Below are positions 1 to 4,324 of a stretch of DNA of 8,037 nucleotides, one piece after another. Every line of letters begins with the position of its first letter. Within the stretch, counting starts at the first letter, position 1. The position numbers and the translations under genes are program-made. The notes under the pieces were generated by a model. It was not told where the DNA came from and ran no database searches. It saw only the letters and a program-made list of their open reading frames with translations. This DNA comes from an archaeon (GTDB lineage: Archaea > Iainarchaeota > Iainarchaeia > Iainarchaeales > GCA-2688035), in assembly GCA_030616665.1 (NCBI GenBank), contig JAUWWX010000034.1, forward strand, positions 1-8,037. Reading direction: 5' to 3'.

Positions 1-2
1 AG

Positions 3-194
3 GCAGGCCTTCAGAAAAAGGTAACGCCTCATTCACTGCGCCACACTTACGCTACGCACCTCCTGGAAGCCGGGGAAAACATCAGGAAAATACAGGAGCT
101 GTTAGGCCACAGCGATTTGAGCACAACCCAGATTTACACAAAGGTGAGCATGCAGGAATTGAAGAAGGTAAAAAGCCCCCTGGACAGGCTGTAG
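3..194 (+). CDS. Tyrosine recombinase / integrase (XerA-like), C-terminal part only
   Basis: This reading frame is open from the left edge and stops at TAG 192-194, giving the last 63 residues of a tyrosine recombinase. Four catalytic-type residues are visible: the HSLRH box (H10 and R13 of the fragment), H36 in LGHSDLSTTQIY, and the nucleophile Y45 in the same segment. This is the standard end of a phage-integrase fold. Such enzymes cut and rejoin DNA through a 3'-phosphotyrosine. They serve either chromosome dimer resolution (archaeal XerA) or integration of mobile elements. The visible part cannot separate these two roles because the N-terminal DNA-binding domain is outside the window. The gene converges with the winged-helix gene on the other strand. 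Family assignment is confident; exact role is open. Confidence 0.9.
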   Translation, partial: AGLQKKVTPHSLRHTYATHLLEAGENIRKIQELLGHSDLSTTQIYTKVSMQELKKVKSPLDRL

Positions 195-199
195 TTTTT

Positions 200-228
200 G
201 GGGGGGGGCTCCAACCTTCCACTAGTGG
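200..228. repeat. G9 homopolymer followed by a 10-bp perfect palindrome
   Basis: Immediately after the integrase stop lie T5 and then nine G residues (200-208). The perfect palindrome CCACTAGTGG follows at 219-228. It sits between two convergent genes, so it may be a transcript-end structure. No function can be read from it, and the G run is also a place where sequencing errors are common. Confidence 0.4.
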
Positions 229-236
229 GGCCTGTT

Positions 237-315
237 GTTACGCACTGCTGACCGGCTTTGCAAAATTCACCCCGGGGGCGGTTACTGCGCGCTGCTGATC
301 GTTTTTGCAAAAATT
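237..315. repeat. Imperfect direct repeat at the 3' end of the winged-helix gene
   Basis: Two related units of roughly 30-35 bases lie side by side at about 237-267 and 281-315. Both read GTTA, then CGC(A/G)CTGCTGA(C/T)CG, then TTTGCAAAA and ATT. The right-hand unit codes for the last residues (FAKTISSAQ) and the stop of the winged-helix protein. The left-hand unit would encode a similar tail (FAKPVSSA) in a different frame beyond the stop. It looks like a small duplication of the gene's end. Next to an integrase gene, an old recombination site is also possible. Confidence 0.5.
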
Positions 316-557
316 GCTGCAAGCCGCCTCCCTTTTGCGGTGAGAAAAACCAGCTTCTTCCTGCCTTCCACACTGAAAGAAACAAAGCCCAGTTTCTGAA
401 ATTTTGAAAGAATTTTGGTTGTGTGGGGGAACGTACAGTCTATTTCCTTTGCAAGCGAGGAGGCGTACCAGCCTTTTCTTCCATCGCTTAATGTAATAAG
501 GGCCTTTATGGGCTTTGTCCTGAAAAAGCATTCACTGCCGCCTAATTCAACAACCAT
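282..557 (-). CDS. Winged-helix DNA-binding protein (MarR/ArsR-like regulator)
   Basis: This is a 91-residue protein. ATG at 557-555 is preferred over an in-frame TTG at 572-570, because a TATA-like element lies at 590-600 on this strand and would start the transcript about 10 bases before the ATG. Residues 15-75 have the form of a winged helix-turn-helix: a first helix (KPIKALITLSD), the pair YASSLAKEID and TFPHTTKILSKFQKLG, and a charged beta hairpin (SVEGRKKLVFLTAKG). This pattern is typical of small archaeal MarR/ArsR-type transcription regulators. No metal site or effector domain is visible. It is divergent from the PRC-barrel gene across a 280-base gap that holds three TTATGTAT boxes, which it might bind (inference). 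The exact family and ligand are unknown. Confidence 0.75.
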   Translation of the reverse strand: MVVELGGSECFFRTKPIKALITLSDGRKGWYASSLAKEIDCTFPHTTKILSKFQKLGFVSFSVEGRKKLVFLTAKGRRLAAIFAKTISSAQ

Positions 558-588
558 GCTTAAACCAAGCAAAATAAAACAGGAAAAA

Positions 589-601
589 GGATTTAAACGT
601 T
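589..601 (-). promoter_or_regulatory. TATA box for the winged-helix gene
   Basis: On the minus strand this reads ACGTTTAAATCC, a typical archaeal TATA element. Its centre is about 38 bases before the ATG at 557, which places the transcript start near 568 and leaves a leader of about 10 bases. Confidence 0.5.
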
Positions 602-628
602 GCCCAAAAAAACCAAAAATATCTTTTT

Positions 629-742
629 TTATGTATAAAGGAAAAAATATTAATTACAAAATATAAAAGAAAACCGTGTTATGTATATTTAATTTTGGGG
701 GCATCTTCTTACGCCGGGCGCGGGCAGGCATTATGTATAAGG
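629..742. repeat. Three TTATGTAT boxes in the divergent intergenic region
   Basis: The octamer TTATGTAT occurs at 629-636, 679-686 and 731-738; the first and third extend to TTATGTATAA. Two more copies, in opposite orientations, form the arms of the palindrome at 1220-1246. The rest of the 573-837 gap is AT-rich, with a short GC-rich stretch near 700-727, and has no convincing gene. The boxes could be regulator sites, but that is inference. Confidence 0.45.
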
Positions 743-777
743 CCGGTGTTTGGGCTTGAAGTGTTGGAAGACAAACC

Positions 778-792
778 AAAAACTTTATATAC
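778..792 (+). promoter_or_regulatory. TATA box for the PRC-barrel gene
   Basis: The segment AAAACTTTATATACT has a purine-rich BRE-like start and a TTTATATA core. It should start transcription near 814, giving a leader of about 24 bases that carries the ribosome binding site AGGAGGG (825-831), six bases before the ATG. Confidence 0.65.
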
Positions 793-837
793 TTTAAAAG
801 AATTAGTATTATAGCAAAAAATTTAGGAGGGACGCAA

Positions 838-1131
838 ATGACTATGCGATTATCAAAGCTGTTTGGAATGGACATTTACACCAACGATGCAGAGTACAAG
901 GGAAAGGTCTTTGATGTAATCATCAACCTGGAAAAGGGCAGGCTGGAAACGATCACGACAGAGGCGCTTAAGGCAAGGTCAAAACAAGAAGCAAAAAAGA
1001 TAATCAGTGAAAAGAGCATTCCATACAAGAACGTAAAATCGGCGAAGGACATTATCCTTGTTGGGGGGAAGCCTACTGTATCAGAGGCAGAAAAACGTGA
1101 AGCGCCGCACTATAGGTACAGGAGACGGTAG
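838..1131 (+). CDS. PRC-barrel domain protein
   Basis: A 97-residue protein starting at ATG 838, six bases after a strong Shine-Dalgarno sequence (AGGAGGG). A second ATG two codons later is less well placed. Residues 3-77 match the PRC-barrel pattern of small archaeal proteins: MRLSKLFGMDIYTNDAEYKG, then KVFDVIINLEKGRLETI, and an IPYKNVKSAKDIILV end. The last 20 residues are charged and basic (HYRYRRR). PRC-barrels are small beta-barrel adaptors; in archaea they have been tied to RNA metabolism and, in haloarchaea, to cell division through SepF partners. Which role applies here cannot be read from the sequence. The gene is monocistronic, with its own TATA box and a T-rich end. Confidence 0.85.
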   Translation: MTMRLSKLFGMDIYTNDAEYKGKVFDVIINLEKGRLETITTEALKARSKQEAKKIISEKSIPYKNVKSAKDIILVGGKPTVSEAEKREAPHYRYRRR

Positions 1132-1138
1132 TTCTCCT

Positions 1139-1196
1139 CTGTTTTTTCCTCTTTTTGCTCGGTCTGCCTTGTTTTATCCTTTTTTGAGTTTAATTG
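1139..1196 (+). terminator. T-rich terminator after the PRC-barrel gene
   Basis: Several T runs (T6 near 1141, T5 near 1152, T6 near 1180) follow the stop codon within 60 bases, without a strong hairpin. This is the usual form of an archaeal intrinsic terminator. Confidence 0.55.
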
Positions 1197-1207
1197 ATTT
1201 TTGGTAA

Positions 1208-1220
1208 AACTTTAAATATT
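1208..1220 (+). promoter_or_regulatory. TATA box of the 1293-1892 gene
   Basis: ACTTTAAATATT is a TATA-type element centred near 1214. It predicts a transcript start around 1240, inside the inverted repeat at 1220-1246, and a leader of about 50 bases. Confidence 0.55.
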
Positions 1221-1246
1221 CTTATGTATTACTATTATACATAAGA
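1220..1246. promoter_or_regulatory. Perfect 10-bp inverted repeat at the predicted transcript start (probable operator)
   Basis: The arms are TCTTATGTAT (1220-1229) and ATACATAAGA (1237-1246), separated by seven bases. The repeat starts where the TATA box ends and covers the predicted start site, so a bound protein would block polymerase. The arms contain the TTATGTAT octamer seen three times at 629-738. Confidence 0.55.
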
Positions 1247-1292
1247 GAATCAATATACTAACAACACATAATACAGGAAGTGTGGGGAGTCT

Positions 1293-1892
1293 ATGGGAGT
1301 CAAAGGTTACTTTATCCAATACAAATTCATAATTCCTGAAAGCATGAAACACAGTAGCTATACCTACCAAAAACTTTTTAGGGCGCTCTATGGATATACC
1401 CAGGCAGTTTTTAAATCAAACGGCAAAACCTACCACTACCACAGGCCCGGAGTACTCAGTTCAACACCCTATTTAAGGCCCGGAAAAAACTGTGTAATCA
1501 TTCCTCCAAGCGACCTCCAGCCCCTTCTAGACTTCTTTAAAACTGGGCGAAACCCAACACACAATTGGAGGACCAAGGGCGAATGGAAAGCCGTTTACTA
1601 CATGAATGAAAAGATGGTTGACGAAAAAAGCGCCCTGACAGCGCTGGAAACCCTGCTGGACAGGCGCTTTGTCACAACAGTCTCTGGGAAAAAGGAGAGG
1701 TTGCCAACAGAGCTAAGCGCTGTGCTTGCCAGGGTTCAGGCAGGGGATATCGACAGGGGCTACATCAGCACGCTTTTGGTAGAAGCGCGGTCAACCACCT
1801 CCGGCGAATGGTTCAAAAACGTTTATTCTAACTCAGCAAAACTGAAGTCGTTTTACTCCAACTACAAGAAGCTGAAAACCCTGGTTTCGTGA
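1293..1892 (+). CDS. Hypothetical protein, 199 residues
   Basis: I do not recognise this family. The protein starts at ATG 1293, with GGGGAG at 1284-1289 as a close ribosome binding site, and stops at TGA 1890-1892. The N-terminal half (about 1-110) mixes beta-like segments with many aromatic residues: GYFIQYKFIIPES, LFRALYGYTQAVFKSNGKTY, KNCVIIPPSDLQPLLDFFKT. The C-terminal half (about 115-199) looks helical and is rich in lysine and serine. There is no signal peptide, membrane segment or zinc motif. Good codon structure and a clear promoter support a real gene. The palindrome over its promoter suggests it is regulated. It converges with the winged-helix gene at 1953-2411, with 60 bases between them. 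Confidence 0.7.
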   Translation: MGVKGYFIQYKFIIPESMKHSSYTYQKLFRALYGYTQAVFKSNGKTYHYHRPGVLSSTPYLRPGKNCVIIPPSDLQPLLDFFKTGRNPTHNWRTKGEWKAVYYMNEKMVDEKSALTALETLLDRRFVTTVSGKKERLPTELSAVLARVQAGDIDRGYISTLLVEARSTTSGEWFKNVYSNSAKLKSFYSNYKKLKTLVS

Positions 1893-1952
1893 ACCCCTTC
1901 CTCCTTTCGGGCCCGGGACTCCCCCTGAAAGAGTTAACAACCCCTCAGGAGC

Positions 1953-2411
1953 TCATTCCCTCAGCTTCATGCTTTTTTTCCCTGCCCTTGCTTCAACCAC
2001 AACAACCTTTTTCTCCCCTTCTTCTTTCTCAAGCTTTACAACCAGGTCGTGTTTTCTCCACTGCATTCTCCCCCCAACACTGCTGTTTTCCACCAACCCA
2101 ACATCTGTCAATGTTTTGAGGTAAGGGTAAAGACTCCTCTCGTTTTTGTATTCTGCGCCAAAAAGCTCCTTTATCCTCCTCCTTAGTTCATTCATCTCAA
2201 CCCATTCGTCAAAACCCAGGGCAGAAGCAAGATGAAAGGCCTGTGTGTTTGGCTTAAAGTGCAAATAGTCCCAAACACTGTGAATTTCGTCAATGCTGTC
2301 AGTGCTTCCAATTTCCTTGGTTTCGTAAACCCGTTCGTCGCCTGCTGCGCTCCAATCGTCAATCCTGTGGAAAAGGCCTATAAAGCCCCTAATCAACCCT
2401 TTGAAAACCAT
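1953..2411 (-). CDS. Winged-helix DNA-binding protein (putative transcription regulator)
   Basis: A 152-residue protein starting at ATG 2411-2409 and stopping at TGA 1955-1953. The first 60 residues are acidic and have no domain I can name. Residues about 65-135 look like a winged helix: PNTQAFHLASALGF, DEWVEMNELRRRIKELFG, KNERSLYPYLKTLTDVGLVE (recognition helix and start of the wing), then SSVGGRMQWRKHDLVVKLE. The C-terminal tail is lysine-rich (KKVVVVEARAGKKS). The promoter carries nested inverted repeats around its TATA box, which is the usual arrangement for a self-repressing regulator (inference). The leader would be only about six bases long. Homology searching could place it elsewhere; the winged-helix call rests on pattern reading. 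Confidence 0.65.
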   Translation of the reverse strand: MVFKGLIRGFIGLFHRIDDWSAAGDERVYETKEIGSTDSIDEIHSVWDYLHFKPNTQAFHLASALGFDEWVEMNELRRRIKELFGAEYKNERSLYPYLKTLTDVGLVENSSVGGRMQWRKHDLVVKLEKEEGEKKVVVVEARAGKKSMKLRE

Positions 2412-2417
2412 TATTAC

Positions 2418-2476
2418 TTACTATAATGACCGTAATTACTTTAAATTGTTACGGTAATGAACTTTCATTATAGTAA
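2418..2476. promoter_or_regulatory. Nested inverted repeats around the TATA box of the 1953-2411 gene (operator)
   Basis: The outer arms TTACTATAATGA (2418-2429) and TCATTATAGTAA (2465-2476) are a perfect 12-bp inverted repeat. The inner arms CCGTAA (2430-2435) and TTACGG (2449-2454) are a perfect 6-bp one. A TATA-like AATTTAAAG on the minus strand (2439-2447) lies between the inner arms. The palindrome GTAATTAC occurs at 2432-2439 and again at 2473-2480, and a variant, ATAATTAC, lies at 2483-2490. The arms cover the predicted start site (near 2417) and the region upstream of the TATA box. Confidence 0.6.
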
Positions 2477-2490
2477 TTACAGATAATTAC

Positions 2491-2760
2491 CCTTTTAGTC
2501 TGTTTTTTCCTTTTTTGGAGGCTGGTGAGTAAGTTTTTCAGCCTATTTTCTCGCGTGCCCCCTATTTTGTGCCTGCCCTTTTTCTTCTTGCAAAACAACC
2601 CCTTTTTGTGAGGGGGGTTTCAAACAAGGTTTTTAGAAACTGCCTGGATTCTGTGCCTTATTTTTCAAAGTGAGGGCATTAATCTGATAAATTTCGCTTT
2701 CTTCTCCCAGTAAATCAACCACCCCCAAGTTTTTCTAAGCAGGGGGGCCGTTGTGAGTTA
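2491..2760. other. Intergenic region without a recognisable gene
   Basis: About 270 bases between the operator region and the initiator tRNA hold no convincing coding frame. Three weak hairpins can be seen: AGGCTG/CAGCCT (2519-2524 with 2539-2544), AACCCC/GGGGTT (2597-2602 with 2614-2619), and a C5/G5 stem at 2722-2747 with outer CAAC/GTTG arms. The last lies 18 bases behind the 3' end of the initiator tRNA and could be part of its trailer. None is strong enough to call a non-coding RNA. Confidence 0.4.
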
Positions 2761-2807
2761 AGTATAGGGAGTAGCGGGGGGAGGATTTGAACCTCCGACC
2801 TTCGGGT

Positions 2808-2838
2808 AACACAACCAGCAGATTACTCCCCTGCTGTT
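2808..2838 (-). other. tRNA intron, canonical position 37/38 (31 nt)
   Basis: It lies one base 3' of the CAU anticodon. The outer helix is the anticodon stem UCGGG/CCCGA. The central helix CUCA/UGUG has a U-U mismatch at U33. The bulges are UA|A and UU|A, and the inner hairpin pairs CAGCAG with CUGCUG. Confidence 0.85.
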
Positions 2839-2873
2839 TATGAGCCCGACGGGCACTCCTGGCTGCCCTACCC

Positions 2874-2908
2874 TAATAGACGGGATTCCTTAGGTAGGAA
2901 ACCCCGTT
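2874..2908 (-). other. tRNA intron, acceptor stem position 4/5 (35 nt), strict BHB using the 5' leader
   Basis: The flanks form a complete hBHBh' motif. The outer helix pairs leader ACC (2917-2915) with GGU (2872-2870). The central helix pairs AUAG (2914-2911) with CUAU (2879-2876). The 3-nt bulges are CG|A and UA|G, and the inner helix is ACGGG/CCCGU. Leader bases -5 to -1 are part of the motif, so the leader should still be attached when the intron is cut. Confidence 0.85.
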
Positions 2909-2939
2909 CGCTATGGTTGCAGCGCACCGCCATTAAGCT

Positions 2940-2976
2940 CTTATGTTATAATCTTGCCGCTTTCTCTTTTTAAAGG
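2940..2976 (-). promoter_or_regulatory. Probable promoter of the initiator tRNA gene
   Basis: Two TATA-like elements are seen on the minus strand: GATTATAACATAAG (2953-2940), which would start the RNA near 2921, and CTTTAAAAAG (2976-2967), which would start it near 2945. Either start keeps the leader bases needed for the first BHB motif. Confidence 0.4.
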
Positions 2977-3001
2977 CTTTGAAAGAGGGCGCATTTCGTC
3001 T

Positions 3002-3042
3002 AAAATCCTTTTTTGGTAATTATACCCAAAAAAAAGGATTTT
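3002..3042 (-). terminator. Long AT-rich hairpin with T8 behind the tfe gene
   Basis: AAAATCC (3002-3008) pairs with GGATTTT (3036-3042), continued by T6/A8 and GG/CC, around a loop of about eight bases. On the minus strand it supplies a run of eight T. It lies between tfe and the tRNA gene on the same strand, so it probably ends tfe transcription and insulates the tRNA promoter. Confidence 0.5.
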
Positions 3043-3133
3043 CTTAGCTTTTTTAACCTTTTTTAAACCTCTTTTACTAGGCCAAGAATCCATTCTATTT
3101 GTCCAAGATTTTGTGTTTTTTTACCCTCCTTTT

Positions 3134-3679
3134 TTACGCCAGTTTTTTCAATTCGCCAACCTCTTTTCTCATTTCCGTTATCTGGCTTCCAATCTCTTGC
3201 AGTTTTTTGGTGTAATCAAACGAACCCATTATTTCGCCGCATTCAGGGCACTTGAACCGGTATTCTGCGGCAATCTCAAAGGGTAGCTGGGCACAGTTGT
3301 TCTTGCAGCTGAAAAAGCAGTAATTTTTTCCAAAAACCTGCTTTACCTCAAGCTTTTCTATGCTTTCCTGCTGCTCCTCCAGAACCAGCTCAACAATCCG
3401 CCTCTTCTTAATCCCCCAAGTGTAGTTATACCAGCCGTTTTTCTTGTTCTTTGTTTTCTTGTAACAGGCTATCCCCCTGTAGTGCAGCCTGTTCAAAACA
3501 GTCCTTATTTCGGTAACCTTCAGTTTCATCTTCTTTGCAAGCTCTTCGTCCGTAACCCGTTTTCCCTTTTTTTCACAGTGGGTTGCTACGCCAACAGCGG
3601 CTTCCCCACCAACGCTTCTCAAAAACTCTTGTACAAGCGGAAGATGAATAAAACAATTTCTCTTTGACAAAGGCACCAA
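3134..3679 (-). CDS. tfe: Transcription factor E, alpha subunit (TFE, TFIIE-alpha homologue)
   Basis: TFE assists promoter opening by archaeal RNA polymerase together with TBP and TFB. The 181-residue protein has the family layout: an N-terminal winged helix (about 13-100, with VTDEELAKKMKLKVTEIRTV, LNRLHYRGI and the aromatic WYNYTW stretch), a zinc ribbon (about 119-150), and a C-terminal helix that may form a coiled coil (155-180). Zinc-ligand cysteines are C125, C129, C144 and C147, with an extra C121. The first knuckle is CX3C rather than the usual CX2C, unless C121 is used instead. No ATG is available; translation starts at TTG 3679 or GTG 3676. A TATA element at 3704-3714 would start the RNA near 3683, so the mRNA is almost leaderless. 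Length is normal for the family. It lies 57 bases downstream of the trm56 stop on the same strand but has its own TATA element. Confidence 0.88.
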   Translation of the reverse strand: MVPLSKRNCFIHLPLVQEFLRSVGGEAAVGVATHCEKKGKRVTDEELAKKMKLKVTEIRTVLNRLHYRGIACYKKTKNKKNGWYNYTWGIKKRRIVELVLEEQQESIEKLEVKQVFGKNYCFFSCKNNCAQLPFEIAAEYRFKCPECGEIMGSFDYTKKLQEIGSQITEMRKEVGELKKLA

Positions 3680-3703
3680 CTAAACTATTTATTTTTCAAA
3701 AAT

Positions 3704-3714
3704 CAATTTAAACC
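3704..3714 (-). promoter_or_regulatory. TATA box of tfe
   Basis: On the minus strand this reads GGTTTAAATTG, centred about 26 bases before position 3683. That places the transcript start within a few bases of the TTG/GTG start codons. Confidence 0.55.
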
Positions 3715-3736
3715 AAATCCCCTTTTTCGCCAATTT

Positions 3737-4270
3737 CTAAGCTTTTGAGGTCTTTTTTCCCCTTTGTTGTGGTACAACCCTTATTTTTGCCTTGCTAAAG
3801 TGCTTTCCAAGCTCTTTTCCTTGCTGCAGCCAGTCCATCACAACAGCCAATGCAGCAATTTCGCTGTGCGGCTGCCCTGTTATAGCAATGTTTGCATCGC
3901 TTAGCTCGTAAACTTCTTTTTCAACCTTCCGGCTTCCGATTACAAGCAAAACCCTTTTTTTTGACCTCAGCATCTTCGCCTCCTTTTGAAGCGGCAGGCC
4001 GTACATTGTCAAATGCACTGAAAAAAAGCCCTTTTTTGCAAATTCGGCCAAGCTCTTTCTCCAGTTGCCAGTAAATTCAACCTTGAAACTGCCGCCCCAC
4101 CGTTTTGCAATATCCTCAACACTCTTCCTAATGCCCTCATCCTCATCCCCTGCAATGACTATTTTCCTTGCGCCGAAGGCCCTGGAAACAAGGCAGCAGT
4201 GCGATGTAACCCTGTAATCCCTAACAAGCCTGTGCCCGTATCTCAGAACGACGATTTCCTGCTTCACCAT
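3737..4270 (-). CDS. trm56: tRNA (cytidine(56)-2'-O)-methyltransferase, archaeal Trm56
   Basis: This enzyme uses S-adenosylmethionine to methylate the 2'-hydroxyl of C56 in the T loop of archaeal tRNAs, which steadies the elbow where the T and D loops meet. It belongs to the SPOUT (trefoil-knot) class. The 177-residue protein carries the family marks: VLRYGHRLVRDYRVTSHCCL near the start (8-27), the catalytic-region arginine in VSRAFGA, LTMYGLPLQ (87-95), and the knot region VLLVIGSRKV (107-116) with ANIAITGQPHSEIAALAVVM (126-145). Length matches full-size orthologues. Translation starts at ATG 4270-4268. It is divergent from serS across 54 bases. All three tRNAs in this window carry C56. A TATA-like element near 4296-4307 fits a nearly leaderless mRNA. 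Confidence 0.93.
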   Translation of the reverse strand: MVKQEIVVLRYGHRLVRDYRVTSHCCLVSRAFGARKIVIAGDEDEGIRKSVEDIAKRWGGSFKVEFTGNWRKSLAEFAKKGFFSVHLTMYGLPLQKEAKMLRSKKRVLLVIGSRKVEKEVYELSDANIAITGQPHSEIAALAVVMDWLQQGKELGKHFSKAKIRVVPQQRGKKTSKA

Positions 4271-4324
4271 AAGTTTATTTAACTACAAACGATTTTTATT
4301 TAGTAAAGTTGTTCTGGTGAAAAA
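4271..4324. promoter_or_regulatory. Divergent promoter region between trm56 and serS
   Basis: Only 54 AT-rich bases separate the two starts. TTTATTTAAC near 4273-4282 can serve serS. ACTAAATAAAAA on the minus strand, near 4294-4305, can serve trm56. A weak GGTGA sits at 4315-4319 ahead of the serS ATG. The two promoters overlap, so the genes may compete for polymerase. Confidence 0.45.

Larger units (their letters stand above)
2772..2912 (-). tRNA. Initiator tRNA-Met(CAU) with two introns, one in the acceptor stem
   Basis: Removing two predicted introns leaves a complete 75-nt tRNA: acceptor AGCGGGG/CCCCGCT, U8 A9, D stem GGGC/GCCC, anticodon stem UCGGG/CCCGA with loop CUCAUAA, variable AGGUC, T stem GGAGG/CCUCC with loop UUCAAAU, and discriminator A. 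The A1:U72 pair and the three G-C pairs at the base of the anticodon loop mark it as the initiator rather than the elongator. CCA is not encoded. The exons on the minus strand are 2912-2909, 2873-2839 and 2807-2772. C56 is present, so it is a potential Trm56 substrate. TATA-like elements lie upstream, at 2940-2953 and 2967-2976 on this strand. The first intron interrupts acceptor nucleotides 4 and 5, so without splicing the acceptor stem cannot form. Confidence 0.93.

Noticed and set aside
238..531. Minus-strand reading frame of 97 codons overlapping the winged-helix gene
   Set aside because: It overlaps the winged-helix gene in another frame and lacks any domain pattern. Its tail resembles the real gene only because of the direct repeat.
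654..875. Minus-strand reading frame of 73 codons across the PRC-barrel promoter
   Set aside because: It covers the TATA box and start of the PRC-barrel gene, has no domain pattern, and has no ribosome binding site.
2491..2760. A structured non-coding RNA between the operator and the initiator tRNA
   Set aside because: Only short, separate hairpins are seen, with no promoter in a suitable place and no known RNA motif.
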